Below, in pieces: positions 1 through 9,067 of a stretch of DNA of 64,000 nt (positions are counted from its first letter, which is position 1; each line of letters starts with the position of its first letter). The notes beneath the pieces were generated by a model, which saw only the letters and a list, made by a program, of their open reading frames with translations, searched no databases and was not told the origin of the DNA. Source of the stretch: Elusimicrobia bacterium UBA5214 (lineage in GTDB: Bacteria > Elusimicrobiota > UBA5214). The DNA is taken from the NCBI GenBank assembly GCA_002412545.1, contig DHVG01000015.1, positions 1-64,000 of the forward strand, written 5' to 3'. A program made the translations under genes and the position numbers.

Positions 1-2625
1 ATAGACCGTATCACTCGGGTTATTGTCACTGGTCAAAGACCAGTCAACAGTCATACTGCTTATCCAGACTGTTCCCCAAGTAACATTGTCCGGTGCTGCA
101 CATAAGGTTACTTCACTTGTTGTTGAAGACCAGACCGAAGTATTACCAAGGGCATCTCGTGCTTGGATTCTAAACCAATAGGTAGTATTAGCATCTAAAC
201 TGCTCCAAACCGTTCCGGTAGAAATCCAGCCTGAGTCAGAAACAGTAACAAAATCGTTTGAGGTGGACCGCTGAATATGATAAGGTGTAGCATGTGCTGG
301 ACTACCTGCACCGAAATCCGACGTGCCACTGGTAACAATCTGACTATAGGATTCCACAAGCGGTGTCCCAGGAGTAAACACTACAGTCGGAGGAGCAGTA
401 TCAATAACAATAGTAGCATCAATACTATCAGAGAGAGCCGAAGCATTCGTGCAGGTAACTGTGGAAACATAAAGCGCGATTTTTGCGCCGTCAGATGCAC
501 CGGCAGCAATATCTACAGTGATGATGTAAGTTTTTGTTGTTTCAGTTGAAGTTGCTAAACTAAGTGAACTAAAAGTTGCACTGGTAGTCCAAATGTTTAA
601 AGTTGCCCCGGCACTGGCAAGTCCATCAGCGGAGTCCCACTGGTAATTTGCTGTGCCGGTATCAAGCCAGATTTTTATCCCGTCTGCCGCAAGATTAGAG
701 GAAAGACTGACCGGTGAAGCAGTACTCAAGGTAATTGCGGTAATTGTATCGGTAGAAATTGCTGAATCCACGGTAAAAATTGCTGTTTGTACAGTGGTTG
801 ACGATGCAGGAACATAATAAACATTCTCATATGTGGGAGCACCCAGTGACCCGTCAAGGATAGCGGTTTGCGCAAACCGAACATAAAATTCCCAATTTGT
901 CTGTGTACTGGTAGTAGTAGCACTGTTAGTATCATAAGCATATACTTTCCAATAGTATGTTGAATCACTAAGTAAATCAACCTGACATATGTAAGTTGAA
1001 GTTGAGAGATTCATTGAAGAAGTATAAACACTGAAATTGGATGCGCTGGAATAGCGGATTTCATATCTTACATAATCGCCGGGGTCAGGGTCACTGGAAT
1101 CACCCCAGTCAAAGGTAGGTCTGCTGGTGGTTACGACAGAAGCATTTGTTGGGCTAATAAGATTAAAAGCAGTGGGGAAGGTATTACTGGTAATAAAAAC
1201 TCCGGTAGAGGGGTTGGTTGCCCAAGTTGTTCCGGGGCTTGGAGTGTAATTATCATACGCTTTTACTCGCCAGTAGTAGGTAGTATAATTAGTTAACGGA
1301 GTGGTATCAAAAATATAAGTTGAACTAGTCAGTCCTGTCTGGTAACTATAGACACTAAAATCACTGGCTGTAGAATACCGAAGTTCGTAGTTTACCGTAT
1401 GCCCGTCAAGGTCGGTGGAATCACCCCAATCAAAATTCGGGGTAAGTTCATAAACTACCACACTCCCGGTAGGTGTGTACAACGAAAACGAATCTGGTGG
1501 ATTATTTAAAATCTTAAGTGTATCGGTTCGGGATTGATTTAATAAAGGTTGTGTTTGACTACCATCAACTGCATCCGTATAAGTAACCGTGATTGTTGAG
1601 CCGGGTGAAACTTGAAAAATACCGTTGTAAGTAGTATAGCCAGAACTGGATACGGTTCTTATGTAACCGGTAAATATATAGGTACTGACACTTATTTCGG
1701 TCAGGGTAGATATTTCTATATCGCCACCACCTACTGCGGTTAGGGTGACCGTAACCGTCTGTGAACTTGCACTATTACTATTTTGGTCGCTATCATCTAC
1801 CCGAATATAAGCGGTTGCCCCAGCGAGCATCTCGGTCATATCTCCGCTCCCGGCTAAATCGTTTACATATTTAACTGTTCCGGTAGATATTTCTGGTCCT
1901 TTAGGTGTAATATAACGAGAAAATCCATCCCATAGCTTGACACTAGTCGTAACCGTGCCACCGACTACATCTCCGGAAGCTTCATTGAAAGCATTAACCG
2001 TGCCCACACCAAAAAACAGTCGTATTGGTGTATTATCGGTTACTCCGGTTTTTTGGATAAAAGTGTCGTAAGGGTATAAGAAATCAAGAAAATAGTCAGC
2101 ATTAGTACCGTCGGATGACGAATCTGCTACCGAGTACTGAAAATTACCTACAGCAGTCATTGTAGAAAGTACGGTATCAGCTGGGTCACTCGGCTCTCCG
2201 ATTGTGCCTTTGGTCGTATTTTGTCTTAACTGAATTATCTCATCTTCTGCCTTACTGGCTGACCCGTCAATAGAAAGCATAAATTCATAATTGTTTGCAT
2301 TCGTATCCGTATCAACATAAATTCCCCAGTTATATTGGTCCAAGCCCTGACTTGTACCCTTCCAAGCATTATCATTCAAACGGAGTCGGAGATACATTGT
2401 CGTGCCTTCAACCAATAAATAAGCGCACGGATAAGTACTGCTACTACCGACAATATCTCTTGAATCTGCGGGTGTTTGGACAGCGTCAAACGCAGGTACT
2501 TTCTGTCCGCTGAATGGCATATACATTGGTATCCACTGGGTGGCTGTTGGCCAGGCAAAAAGGAAAGTATTAGCAGTAAAGATTATTATGCCGATAAGAT
2601 AAAAAATGGGTAATATTTTTTTCAT
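1..2625 (-). CDS. Secreted fibronectin type III-repeat protein (3' end outside window)
   Basis: The frame stays open from position 2625 to the window edge, giving 875 residues of a longer protein. Residues 1-24 (MKKILPIFYLIG...) form a signal peptide. Residues 25-240 are an unrecognised beta-rich domain rich in Asp, Asn and Thr. Fibronectin-III-like units follow at about 376-470, 482-570 and 742-835, each with a W-G-D-S/T or YYW[RK]V signature. A fourth begins near 843 and runs off the edge. Such repeats normally space or bind in extracellular adhesins and carbohydrate-active proteins, so a cell-surface role is inferred; no catalytic domain is visible. An in-frame ATG at 2679 is possible, but its AAGGAG lies only one base upstream. 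Confidence 0.85.
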   Translation of the reverse strand, partial: MKKILPIFYLIGIIIFTANTFLFAWPTATQWIPMYMPFSGQKVPAFDAVQTPADSRDIVGSSSTYPCAYLLVEGTTMYLRLRLNDNAWKGTSQGLDQYNWGIYVDTDTNANNYEFMLSIDGSASKAEDEIIQLRQNTTKGTIGEPSDPADTVLSTMTAVGNFQYSVADSSSDGTNADYFLDFLYPYDTFIQKTGVTDNTPIRLFFGVGTVNAFNEASGDVVGGTVTTSVKLWDGFSRYITPKGPEISTGTVKYVNDLAGSGDMTEMLAGATAYIRVDDSDQNSNSASSQTVTVTLTAVGGGDIEISTLTEISVSTYIFTGYIRTVSSSGYTTYNGIFQVSPGSTITVTYTDAVDGSQTQPLLNQSRTDTLKILNNPPDSFSLYTPTGSVVVYELTPNFDWGDSTDLDGHTVNYELRYSTASDFSVYSYQTGLTSSTYIFDTTPLTNYTTYYWRVKAYDNYTPSPGTTWATNPSTGVFITSNTFPTAFNLISPTNASVVTTSRPTFDWGDSSDPDPGDYVRYEIRYSSASNFSVYTSSMNLSTSTYICQVDLLSDSTYYWKVYAYDTNSATTTSTQTNWEFYVRFAQTAILDGSLGAPTYENVYYVPASSTTVQTAIFTVDSAISTDTITAITLSTASPVSLSSNLAADGIKIWLDTGTANYQWDSADGLASAGATLNIWTTSATFSSLSLATSTETTKTYIITVDIAAGASDGAKIALYVSTVTCTNASALSDSIDATIVIDTAPPTVVFTPGTPLVESYSQIVTSGTSDFGAGSPAHATPYHIQRSTSNDFVTVSDSGWISTGTVWSSLDANTTYWFRIQARDALGNTSVWSSTTSEVTLCAAPDNVTWGTVWISSMTVDWSLTSDNNPSDTVY

Positions 2626-2830
2626 TTTACCAGTGTATAAATACGAATAGATTGACGGATAAACCACACCCGTTTTCATTCTCCTTAAGAAACTATCACT
2701 AACCACCAATCTATCATTATTACTAAGTTGAACCTTTTTTTATGCGTCTCTCTTTATTCAGATACTTTGGTTATACTTCTCCTTATTTTTCACCTCACGA
2801 TTTATTTTATTTTCAAAACCGAGTTTGCGC

Positions 2831-3232
2831 TTACAAAACGTTCATTCCAGAGTATTGGTTTAATTTGGAATATTCCGGTAGTTGCTTTAAGACCTCAACC
2901 AATTTCTCAAACTCCATTGACTTGTCAAAGAAGAAATCCGCACCTAATTCTATGCATTTTCTCCGATACTCAGCGGAAGAGTAGTTAGTAAAGATGACCA
3001 CGAAGGGAATCCTCTTGTTTCCCTTGATGTTTTTTAGCATATCAATCCTGTTTCCTTTGGATGTTTTAATATCCATAATTACCATATCAGGTTTAAACTG
3101 CTGGATAGATTCAATAGTTTCAGGTAAATCTTTTGCTTGACACACGACTTCCACACCGTAGATATCAGCAAGCATGCCAATCAAGCGTTCCCGTAAAAAT
3201 TGTGAATCATCCATAATAAATACTTTCATCAT
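2831..3232 (-). CDS. CheY-like single-domain response regulator
   Basis: This 133-residue protein is almost entirely a receiver domain. The acidic pair is D8-D9 (MDDS), the phosphoacceptor D54 (VIMDI), the switch Thr T82 (FTN) and the conserved lysine K104 (DKS). There is no output domain, so it probably works by protein-protein contact like CheY or as a phosphorelay intermediate. No kinase is directly adjacent; the hybrid-free sensor kinase at 4147-6051 lies two genes upstream on the same strand and is a possible partner (inference). About 280 bp containing a palindromic repeat separate it from the NarL-type regulator. Confidence 0.88.
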   Translation of the reverse strand: MMKVFIMDDSQFLRERLIGMLADIYGVEVVCQAKDLPETIESIQQFKPDMVIMDIKTSKGNRIDMLKNIKGNKRIPFVVIFTNYSSAEYRRKCIELGADFFFDKSMEFEKLVEVLKQLPEYSKLNQYSGMNVL

Positions 3233-3305
3233 GATTTATTGACCTTCTGACTTCGGAATTTGCTTAGAATATTCTATAGAAAACGGCAAAATTCTTGCGC
3301 TCTAC

Positions 3306-3373
3306 CGTCATTGCGAGGGCTTTAGCCCGTGGCAATCTTAACGACGAGATTGCTTCGCATACGCTCGCAATGA
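3306..3373. repeat. GTCATTGCGAG-type interspersed palindrome
   Basis: Outer arms are GTCATTGCGAG and CTCGCAATGAC, with inner arms GGCAATCT and GAGATTGC. The same words recur inside hisC at 41926-42036. It fills much of the 280-bp gap between two response regulators, which otherwise shows no gene. Confidence 0.8.
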
Positions 3374-3514
3374 CAAAAGGAGAAAGTTGTCAAATATTAT
3401 GCCGTTTTATATAGGCAGGATTATAGTGTTTTAGCACGGGGAAAACAATCAGACAAAATCTATTTTTTTGGTAGGATTTTGACTCACTCAGTTGTAGGTG
3501 TTTATCCTACATTC

Positions 3515-4147
3515 TCACTCCACAAGGTGATTTTTAACCGCATAGTGTATCAATTCCGCATTATTCTTCATTCCCATCTTTTCCAGAATGCGCTCCCGAT
3601 AAGTACTGATAGTTTTTACGCTCAGGTGCACAACTTCGGCAATTTCGGTAACCGTCTTCCCGGAAGCAATCATCAGCATTACCTGATATTCGCGGTCAGA
3701 TAGCTTCTCGTGAGGAAGTTTATTGGTATTATTCTCTAATTCAAGGACTAATCTCTCGGCAAGTGACGGACTTACATACTTTCCACCAGCAAGTATTTTT
3801 CTGATGGCTTTGACTATTTCCTCCGGGGCACTCTCTTTGGTCAAATATCCATCTGCACCTGATTTCAACATACGCACTCCATATTGGTCTTCAGGGTGCA
3901 TACTCAATACAAGCACCGGAAGTTTTGGACACATTGTTTTTATTTCTGCCAACACTTCCAAACCACTCCTGTTTCCTAAAGTAACATCCAGAATTACTAT
4001 GTCCCAATCCTGTTCCCTGACCTGCCTAAGTACTTCTTGAGCATTCTCGGATTCACCATATATCCCTTGCGGAAACTCCTCCCTGAGAATCTGTTTCAAT
4101 CCTTGACGAACAACAGCATGGTCATCAGCAATTAAGACTCTTAACAT
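3515..4147 (-). CDS. NarL/FixJ-family response regulator
   Basis: This is a 210-residue DNA-binding regulator. The receiver domain (1-120) has D8-D9, phosphoacceptor D54 (VILDV), S82 and K104 (TKES). A LuxR-type helix-turn-helix occupies about 145-205 (LSDREYQVMLMIASGKTVTEIA). The start codon overlaps the stop of the upstream sensor kinase in a TAATG arrangement, so the two are translationally coupled and form a cognate pair. Target genes are unknown. Confidence 0.93.
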   Translation of the reverse strand: MLRVLIADDHAVVRQGLKQILREEFPQGIYGESENAQEVLRQVREQDWDIVILDVTLGNRSGLEVLAEIKTMCPKLPVLVLSMHPEDQYGVRMLKSGADGYLTKESAPEEIVKAIRKILAGGKYVSPSLAERLVLELENNTNKLPHEKLSDREYQVMLMIASGKTVTEIAEVVHLSVKTISTYRERILEKMGMKNNAELIHYAVKNHLVE

Positions 4148-6051
4148 TACATCATTCCTTCTATACGATTCCCCAATCTGGGTTTATCCAACGGAATTTT
4201 GACCATTACCGTGGTTCCTTCTTTGGGGATTCCCTTAAAGTTAATCTCCCCATCCAAAATGACGGCACGTTCTCTCATTCCCAGAAGCCCGAATGATTTA
4301 GGGTTAGCAATTTCGTTTTCCCCAATACCTCTTCCATTATCGTTGATTTCCAGGATAATGTTATTCTCTTCTTTTCTTAATCGGACGGTAACTGCAGACG
4401 CGCCAGCGTGACGAGCCACATTAGTCAAACACTCTTGACAGATGCGGAAAACAGCCGTAGATTTCTCTCGGACCAGATTTAAGTCTTCCCCAGATGAAGT
4501 AAATTTACAGACAATACCAGTTTTATTTTGAAATTCTTCCGACAACCATTGGAGTGCAGACACAATACCAAGGTCATCCAACACACTGGGGCGCAATCCT
4601 GTAGAAATTCTTCTCGCCCATTGGATAGTACTATCTGTAAGTTCCAACATTGAATTTATTTTTTCAATTATACCCCCAGCCGCACCGCCTATTTTAGATA
4701 TTTTACTCCTAAGCCACGATAAATCAAATTTCAATGCAGTAAGCCTTTGACCAAACTCGTCATGAATATCACGTGCTATCCGGGTTCGTTCCTCTTCGGC
4801 TACGGATTGTAAATGAACAGCAAGGGCATATATCTGTTCGTATGAACTTTTAAGTTCATCTTCCGCCTGCTTGCGTGCAGTGATATCCATGAACATAGTC
4901 ATAGTGCCGGCATATTGACCCTGACTGTCAAAAACAGGTGCTCCTGATGCTAAGACCCAAAGAAAATTACCATTTTTTTGACGGAATTTGAGTTCAAGGT
5001 TTTTCATCACACCTTTATCTTGGTCAAATTTCTCTTCTCCAATTAATTTGTCTTCCTCAGATATAAAAGAAAAAACATCTTTGCCAAGTATCTCTTCCAT
5101 AGTATAGCCAAGCATATCAACCATCTTTTTGTTGACAAAAATTATTCGCCGGTTGGCGTCAATCACTCCAATCCCCTCGTTTGCGGTCTCTACAATGCTC
5201 CGGTAGCGTTCCTCACTTTTCTGCAACATTTCTTCGCTTAGTTTACGTTTGCGAAATTCAGTCAACAATGTTTTGTTGGCAGCTTCAAACCGTGTAATGT
5301 ATTCCATGAGACGATTCTCCATTTCTTCGTTGAGTGTACGGATTTCTTCCTCTGCTCGCTTGCGCTCACTGATGTCCAAAGAGAATTCAATCATCTGGAT
5401 GACATTCCCTTCGTGGTCAAAAATCGGATAGCCGCGAACCTCCGTATTTTTTGCATTGCCATCAATATCGTAATGAATATGTTCTACAACTACAGGTTTC
5501 TTCGTTTTTTTAACCTCTTCAAGCGGGCAGGAATGTTCTGTCTCCCCGCAGGGTTTAGGATTTTTATGAATGAGTGTATAGCAGGTTGGGGGGTCAGTTA
5601 AACCTTGCGGATTAGCGATTTTATTTGCAATCTTAATTGTATAATCTTCAGCGTCCACAACATAGAAAGGATAAGGAAAAGATTCTACTGTAGTTTTCAA
5701 AAATTCACTTTGTTGATGGAGCAATTCCGCTTGCCTCATAATCCTTTCCCTCAACAGAATAACTAAAAAAGCGATAGCCGTAAACATAAGAGCACGAATG
5801 GAATCATCAAAAACAGTTGTTCCTTTTTTAATAAAAATACTGCTTAGAATGAGCAGTGCTCCTAAAAATATAGCAACGAACAAACCTTTTTTTCTCCACC
5901 ACAAAACTGCTAAAATAACGGGAATATAGAAGAAATGGGTAAAGATAACACCGGTCTTTAAAACTGCATGAAAATAATAGATGAGAAAGAAAGCAACCGC
6001 TAAAAGGATGGTAATTGCCAAAATTTTGTATTTTTCTTTTAACTCAGTCAT
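4147..6051 (-). CDS. Membrane PAS sensor histidine kinase (NarX/DesK type)
   Basis: This is a 634-residue kinase. Residues 1-100 hold three or four hydrophobic membrane segments. PAS domain 1 (about 115-230) contains a cysteine pattern C157, C168, C175 with H162, seen in some redox-sensing PAS domains. A coiled coil follows (231-275), then PAS 2 (about 278-398). The dimerisation helix is HisKA_3 type with phosphoacceptor H430 in RDIHDEFGQRL. The HATPase has N544 and the glycine box DNGRGIG at 571-577. It should phosphorylate the overlapping NarL-type regulator. The signal is unknown; the cysteines suggest redox or metal (inference). The operon has a strong promoter at 6177-6205. Confidence 0.93.
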   Translation of the reverse strand: MTELKEKYKILAITILLAVAFFLIYYFHAVLKTGVIFTHFFYIPVILAVLWWRKKGLFVAIFLGALLILSSIFIKKGTTVFDDSIRALMFTAIAFLVILLRERIMRQAELLHQQSEFLKTTVESFPYPFYVVDAEDYTIKIANKIANPQGLTDPPTCYTLIHKNPKPCGETEHSCPLEEVKKTKKPVVVEHIHYDIDGNAKNTEVRGYPIFDHEGNVIQMIEFSLDISERKRAEEEIRTLNEEMENRLMEYITRFEAANKTLLTEFRKRKLSEEMLQKSEERYRSIVETANEGIGVIDANRRIIFVNKKMVDMLGYTMEEILGKDVFSFISEEDKLIGEEKFDQDKGVMKNLELKFRQKNGNFLWVLASGAPVFDSQGQYAGTMTMFMDITARKQAEDELKSSYEQIYALAVHLQSVAEEERTRIARDIHDEFGQRLTALKFDLSWLRSKISKIGGAAGGIIEKINSMLELTDSTIQWARRISTGLRPSVLDDLGIVSALQWLSEEFQNKTGIVCKFTSSGEDLNLVREKSTAVFRICQECLTNVARHAGASAVTVRLRKEENNIILEINDNGRGIGENEIANPKSFGLLGMRERAVILDGEINFKGIPKEGTTVMVKIPLDKPRLGNRIEGMM

Positions 6052-6176
6052 TCCAGTCGTTCCTTTACCCAGAACATTCTTAAGAAAACGGTTTGAAAAT
6101 GCTATCTGCCAAATCTACATGCTCAAATAGTGGTTTATCACACATTCGGAAAGTAAAAAGAAATAGTTCTAATTTT

Positions 6177-6205
6177 ATTGTAGAAAAAACTATTGTTTCC
6201 GTCAA
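6177..6205 (-). promoter_or_regulatory. Sigma-70 promoter of the kinase-regulator operon
   Basis: Read leftward, TTGACG (6200-6205) is followed by a 17-bp spacer and TACAAT (6177-6182). This is a near-consensus promoter about 125 bases upstream of the kinase start. It is the best promoter match I saw by eye in the window. Confidence 0.75.
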
Positions 6206-6216
6206 GAAAAAATTTT

Positions 6217-6232
6217 TGTGATAATTATCACA
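6217..6232. promoter_or_regulatory. CRP-like 16-bp perfect palindrome
   Basis: TGTGATAATTATCACA is a perfect inverted repeat fitting the CRP-family pattern TGTGA-N6-TCACA. It lies 11 bp upstream of the -35 box at 6200-6205, centred roughly 55 bp before the expected transcription start. This suggests control of the sensor-kinase operon by a CRP/FNR-family protein. No such DNA-binding regulator is encoded in the window. Confidence 0.55.
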
Positions 6233-6259
6233 TCCCCAAAAAATCAAATTTTTTAAGAT

Positions 6260-7450
6260 TTAAATCTTTTTGAACACTTGCTCAAGAATGGTCATTGCTT
6301 GGTCAACATCTTTTTTGTTGATAATCAACGGGGGAAGGAAACGAACTACTTTTTCCTGAGTGCAATTGACCAAAAGTCCTTTTTCCAGACAGGCAGAGAC
6401 AATTTTTGCACCCGGAAAGTCCAGTTCTAAAGCAAGCATCAAACCGATACCTCTGACTTCTTTTATAAAACTGTATTTTTTTTGCAGATTTTTCAGATTT
6501 TGATGAAAGTATTTACCGACCTCTCGCACTTGGGAAAGAAGTTTCGGATTTAGCAATTTCAATACTTCTAAACTTGCACTACAGGCAACAAGATTGCCGC
6601 CAAAAGTTGACCCATGGTCACCGTAGGCGAAAACATTGGCTATTTTTTGATTAGTAATCGTCGTTCCTAATGGTAGACCGCCAGCCAATCCTTTAGCTAA
6701 GGTTAAAATATCCGGTTCCACTCCGTAATGTTCATAAGCAAAAATTTTACCAGTTCTTCCTAAACCGGTCTGGATTTCATCAAAAATTAAAAGAAGGTCA
6801 TACTTTTGCGCAATTTTTTTTAACCCTTGGATAAATTCTTTTTTGGCAACAATTACCCCGCCTTCACCCTGAATTAATTCCACCATTATCGCACCGGTCT
6901 TCGGACCAACTAACCTTTTCACCGAATCCAAATCATTAAATTTTGCATACTTGAATCCGGGAACCAGCGGTTCAAATCCCTGATGAAATTTTTTCTGTCC
7001 GGTAGCGGTTAAAGTCGCTAAAGTTCTCCCGTGAAACGAATCCTCAAAAACAATTATTTCATATCTCTTTGCTCTTTGCTCTTCGCTCTTTGCTACTTCT
7101 CCGTATTTGCGGGCAAGTTTTATCGCACATTCATTCGCTTCCGCACCGGAATTGGAAAAAAAGACCTTCCCCGGAAAACTTAACTCAATAAGTTTTTTTG
7201 CTAAAAGAATTTGTGGTTTAGTGTAATAAAGATTACAAGTATGAATTAAATTTCTTGATTGTTTTTCTACTGTTTTAACAATTTTTGGGTGACCGTGACC
7301 AAAAAGATTCACTCCTAAACCAGAAAAAAAGTCCAAATAGCGTTTACCTTGTTCATCCCAGAGATATTGCCCTTTACCTTTCACTAAAACTACTGGATTC
7401 CGTTTAAAAACTGGTAAAAAATATTTCTTTTCTAAATCAATGAGATTCAT
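6260..7450 (-). CDS. argD: Acetylornithine aminotransferase
   Basis: This is a 396-residue fold-type I PLP enzyme making N-acetylornithine for arginine synthesis. It shows the PLP phosphate-binding SGAEANE (101-107), D224 in FDEIQTGLGRTG and the Schiff-base lysine K253 in LAKGLAGG. Its start overlaps the end of argB by 4 bp (ATGA), so the pair is an operon. Residues 120-129 (AKSEEQRAKR) are encoded by a four-unit 7-bp array and are an in-frame insert. A role as succinyl-diaminopimelate or 4-aminobutyrate aminotransferase is less likely given argB beside it. Confidence 0.92.
   Translation of the reverse strand: MNLIDLEKKYFLPVFKRNPVVLVKGKGQYLWDEQGKRYLDFFSGLGVNLFGHGHPKIVKTVEKQSRNLIHTCNLYYTKPQILLAKKLIELSFPGKVFFSNSGAEANECAIKLARKYGEVAKSEEQRAKRYEIIVFEDSFHGRTLATLTATGQKKFHQGFEPLVPGFKYAKFNDLDSVKRLVGPKTGAIMVELIQGEGGVIVAKKEFIQGLKKIAQKYDLLLIFDEIQTGLGRTGKIFAYEHYGVEPDILTLAKGLAGGLPLGTTITNQKIANVFAYGDHGSTFGGNLVACSASLEVLKLLNPKLLSQVREVGKYFHQNLKNLQKKYSFIKEVRGIGLMLALELDFPGAKIVSACLEKGLLVNCTQEKVVRFLPPLIINKKDVDQAMTILEQVFKKI
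7065..7092. repeat. 7-bp tandem array (CTCTTTG x4) inside argD
   Basis: Four contiguous heptamers: CTCTTTG, CTCTTTG, CTCTTCG, CTCTTTG. On the coding strand they give the hydrophilic stretch KSEEQRAK in a region where ArgD proteins normally have a shorter loop. Period 7 does not fit codon periodicity, so this is DNA-level repetition and not a peptide repeat. Confidence 0.85.
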
Positions 7451-8226
7451 CTAATTACCTCGGTTCCTGAATTTAATGCCTCTTTTCCATCAGTAATAAT
7501 TACTTCGCCAACACCTTTCTTGATTGATTCACCTGCAGATTTAAGTTTTGGGATCATTCCTTCGGATACAATTTTTTCTTTGACCAATTTATCGATTTCT
7601 TTTAAATGAATTACTTTTATCGTTACCAGTTTACCGTTTACCGTTTTCAGTATCCCCGGTTTATCAGTCAAGAAGATGAGCATCGGTGCACCTAAACTCA
7701 CGGCAAGAGCACTCGCTAACATATCGGCATTGATATTCAAAGTAACACCTTTCGGGTCAACTCCTACTGAAGAAATTACCGGAATAATTTTTTCTTTGAG
7801 CAGTATTTTTAGTAAATCAGTATTTATCTTTTTCGGTTTACCGACTAAACCTAAACCTTTTACTTTCCCGGCAATCACCATCCCGGCATCTTTACCGGAA
7901 AGACCAACCGCTTTTATCGGCTGCTGACTTCTCTCCCCGAGAAGGTTTATTTTATTCACCAAATCTTTATTTATTTTCCCGGAAAGTAACATTTCTACGA
8001 ATTCCATCGTTTTAGAATCAGTATATCTTAATCCCTGAACAAATCGGCTCTTTATTCCCATTTTCTCCAAATACTGAGTAATTTCTGGTCCACCGCCGTG
8101 GACAAGGACGACCGGCGTTCTTCTGCTCAATTCTACTATCCGCTGAAGAAGAAGATTTTTTTTCTTCTCTTTAGTCAGTGTCTTACCACCAAGTTTAATC
8201 ACTACCAGTGAGTCCAATTTTTTCAT
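7447..8226 (-). CDS. argB: Acetylglutamate kinase
   Basis: This 259-residue amino-acid kinase phosphorylates N-acetylglutamate, the second step of arginine synthesis. Visible signatures are IKLGGKTL at the N terminus, the glycine-rich VHGGGPEI substrate/ATP loop, and SEGMIPKL near the C terminus. It overlaps argD by 4 bp and the 3' end of rsmD by 32 bp. The ATG at 8226 is kept because the conserved VVIKLGG begins only seven residues in. Other arginine genes are not in the window. Confidence 0.94.
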   Translation of the reverse strand: MKKLDSLVVIKLGGKTLTKEKKKNLLLQRIVELSRRTPVVLVHGGGPEITQYLEKMGIKSRFVQGLRYTDSKTMEFVEMLLSGKINKDLVNKINLLGERSQQPIKAVGLSGKDAGMVIAGKVKGLGLVGKPKKINTDLLKILLKEKIIPVISSVGVDPKGVTLNINADMLASALAVSLGAPMLIFLTDKPGILKTVNGKLVTIKVIHLKEIDKLVKEKIVSEGMIPKLKSAGESIKKGVGEVIITDGKEALNSGTEVIR

Positions 8227-8800
8227 TATCTATCCTTTTCATCCGGTAAAAAGATAAGATTGTATCCCCGTATTTTTCTCTCCGGAAAAGTTCATACCCG
8301 CCTGACGACGAGGCAGGAGAAAAATACTCTTCCGGTAATTTTTCTTTAAAATGATGTTGACAAATTATCCATCCATCAGGAGCAAACGAATTTTTTTCAC
8401 TAATTACTTTTAAGGTAGGCAAAATTAGTTCCAATTTATATGGCGGACCAATAAAAATTAAGTCAAACTTTTTTTCTACCGGTAAACCTCTAAGGACATC
8501 CTTTCTAATTATTTCTGCCCTTCCCTCAAAACCAAATTGTTTAAGATTTTCTTCAATTATCTCTACTGCCTGGGAATCGTTATCAATGAAGACAACTTCT
8601 TTTGCTCCCCGGGATAATGCTTCAATACCGACACTACCGGTACCGGCATATAAATCAAGAAAGAGTGCATCTTTAATCTTTCTACTGATTATATCAAATA
8701 ACGATTTTTTAACCCTCGCTAATAACGGACGAACAGTTCTACCTTTTACTGACTTAATTTTTCTCCCTTTAATTTCGCCGGCAATAATTCTTATTGACAT
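8195..8800 (-). CDS. rsmD: 16S rRNA (guanine-N2) methyltransferase RsmD-like
   Basis: This is a 201-residue Rossmann methyltransferase of the RsmD family, expected to methylate G966 of 16S rRNA. Seen are MSIRIIAGEIKGRKI at the start, the SAM-binding DLYAGTGSVGIEALSRGA, and motif IV. The usual [D/N]PPY of motif IV reads GPPY here (IFIGPPYK). Loss of the acidic or amide residue is unusual for an N2/N6 methylase, so activity should be confirmed. A GC-rich palindrome at 8297-8319 adds residues near PASSSGGY. The end overlaps argB by 32 bp. Confidence 0.87.
   Translation of the reverse strand: MSIRIIAGEIKGRKIKSVKGRTVRPLLARVKKSLFDIISRKIKDALFLDLYAGTGSVGIEALSRGAKEVVFIDNDSQAVEIIEENLKQFGFEGRAEIIRKDVLRGLPVEKKFDLIFIGPPYKLELILPTLKVISEKNSFAPDGWIICQHHFKEKLPEEYFSPASSSGGYELFRREKYGDTILSFYRMKRIDNEKIGLTGSD
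8297..8319. repeat. GC-rich palindrome inside rsmD
   Basis: CCCGCCTGACGA...GGCAGGAG is a short GC-rich palindrome in an AT-rich gene. It encodes the PASSSGG stretch near the C terminus and resembles the palindromes in xer, topA and queE. Confidence 0.65.
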
Positions 8801-8855
8801 ATTTAAGTAATTTCACAAAAATGATACATTAGTTTGATTCCTGACTTTAATTAAG

Positions 8856-9030
8856 CCCCGATGACACATCGGGGAGGGGTTCTTCTCTGAACGACATCCC
8901 GATAGGTCATGGTCTACCGAAAAGTTTTTGACGCTCTTTGACCTTGGTCAAAAAATTATAAAGTGAAGAGATGGTTCAGTTCTTCACCATTCTGAGGAAC
9001 CGAAGAAAGGTTCCCGAAAAAAGAATTGCT
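8856..9030. repeat. Composite intergenic hairpin with nested 21-bp element
   Basis: The 267-bp gap upstream of rsmD holds a CCCCGAT/ATCGGGG hairpin (8856-8874). A copy of the large hairpin family also seen near 48.8 and 59.6 kb follows (CTGAACGACATC...GGTCA, closing at GGTTCCCG). Inside it, 8899-8919 is CCGATAGGT...TCTACCG, the reverse complement of the element at 48836-48856. No gene is visible here. Confidence 0.8.
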
Positions 9031-9067
9031 TACCATTTTTGTGAAATTATTTAAGAGGAAAATACCC

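Noticed and set aside
277..2513. Reading frames on the opposite strand of the fibronectin-III gene
   Set aside because: They are shadows of a long open frame with signal peptide and repeats, and have no ribosome sites.
3306..3373. Rho-independent terminator
   Set aside because: The stem lacks a following T run and the same words occur inside hisC, so it is an interspersed repeat.
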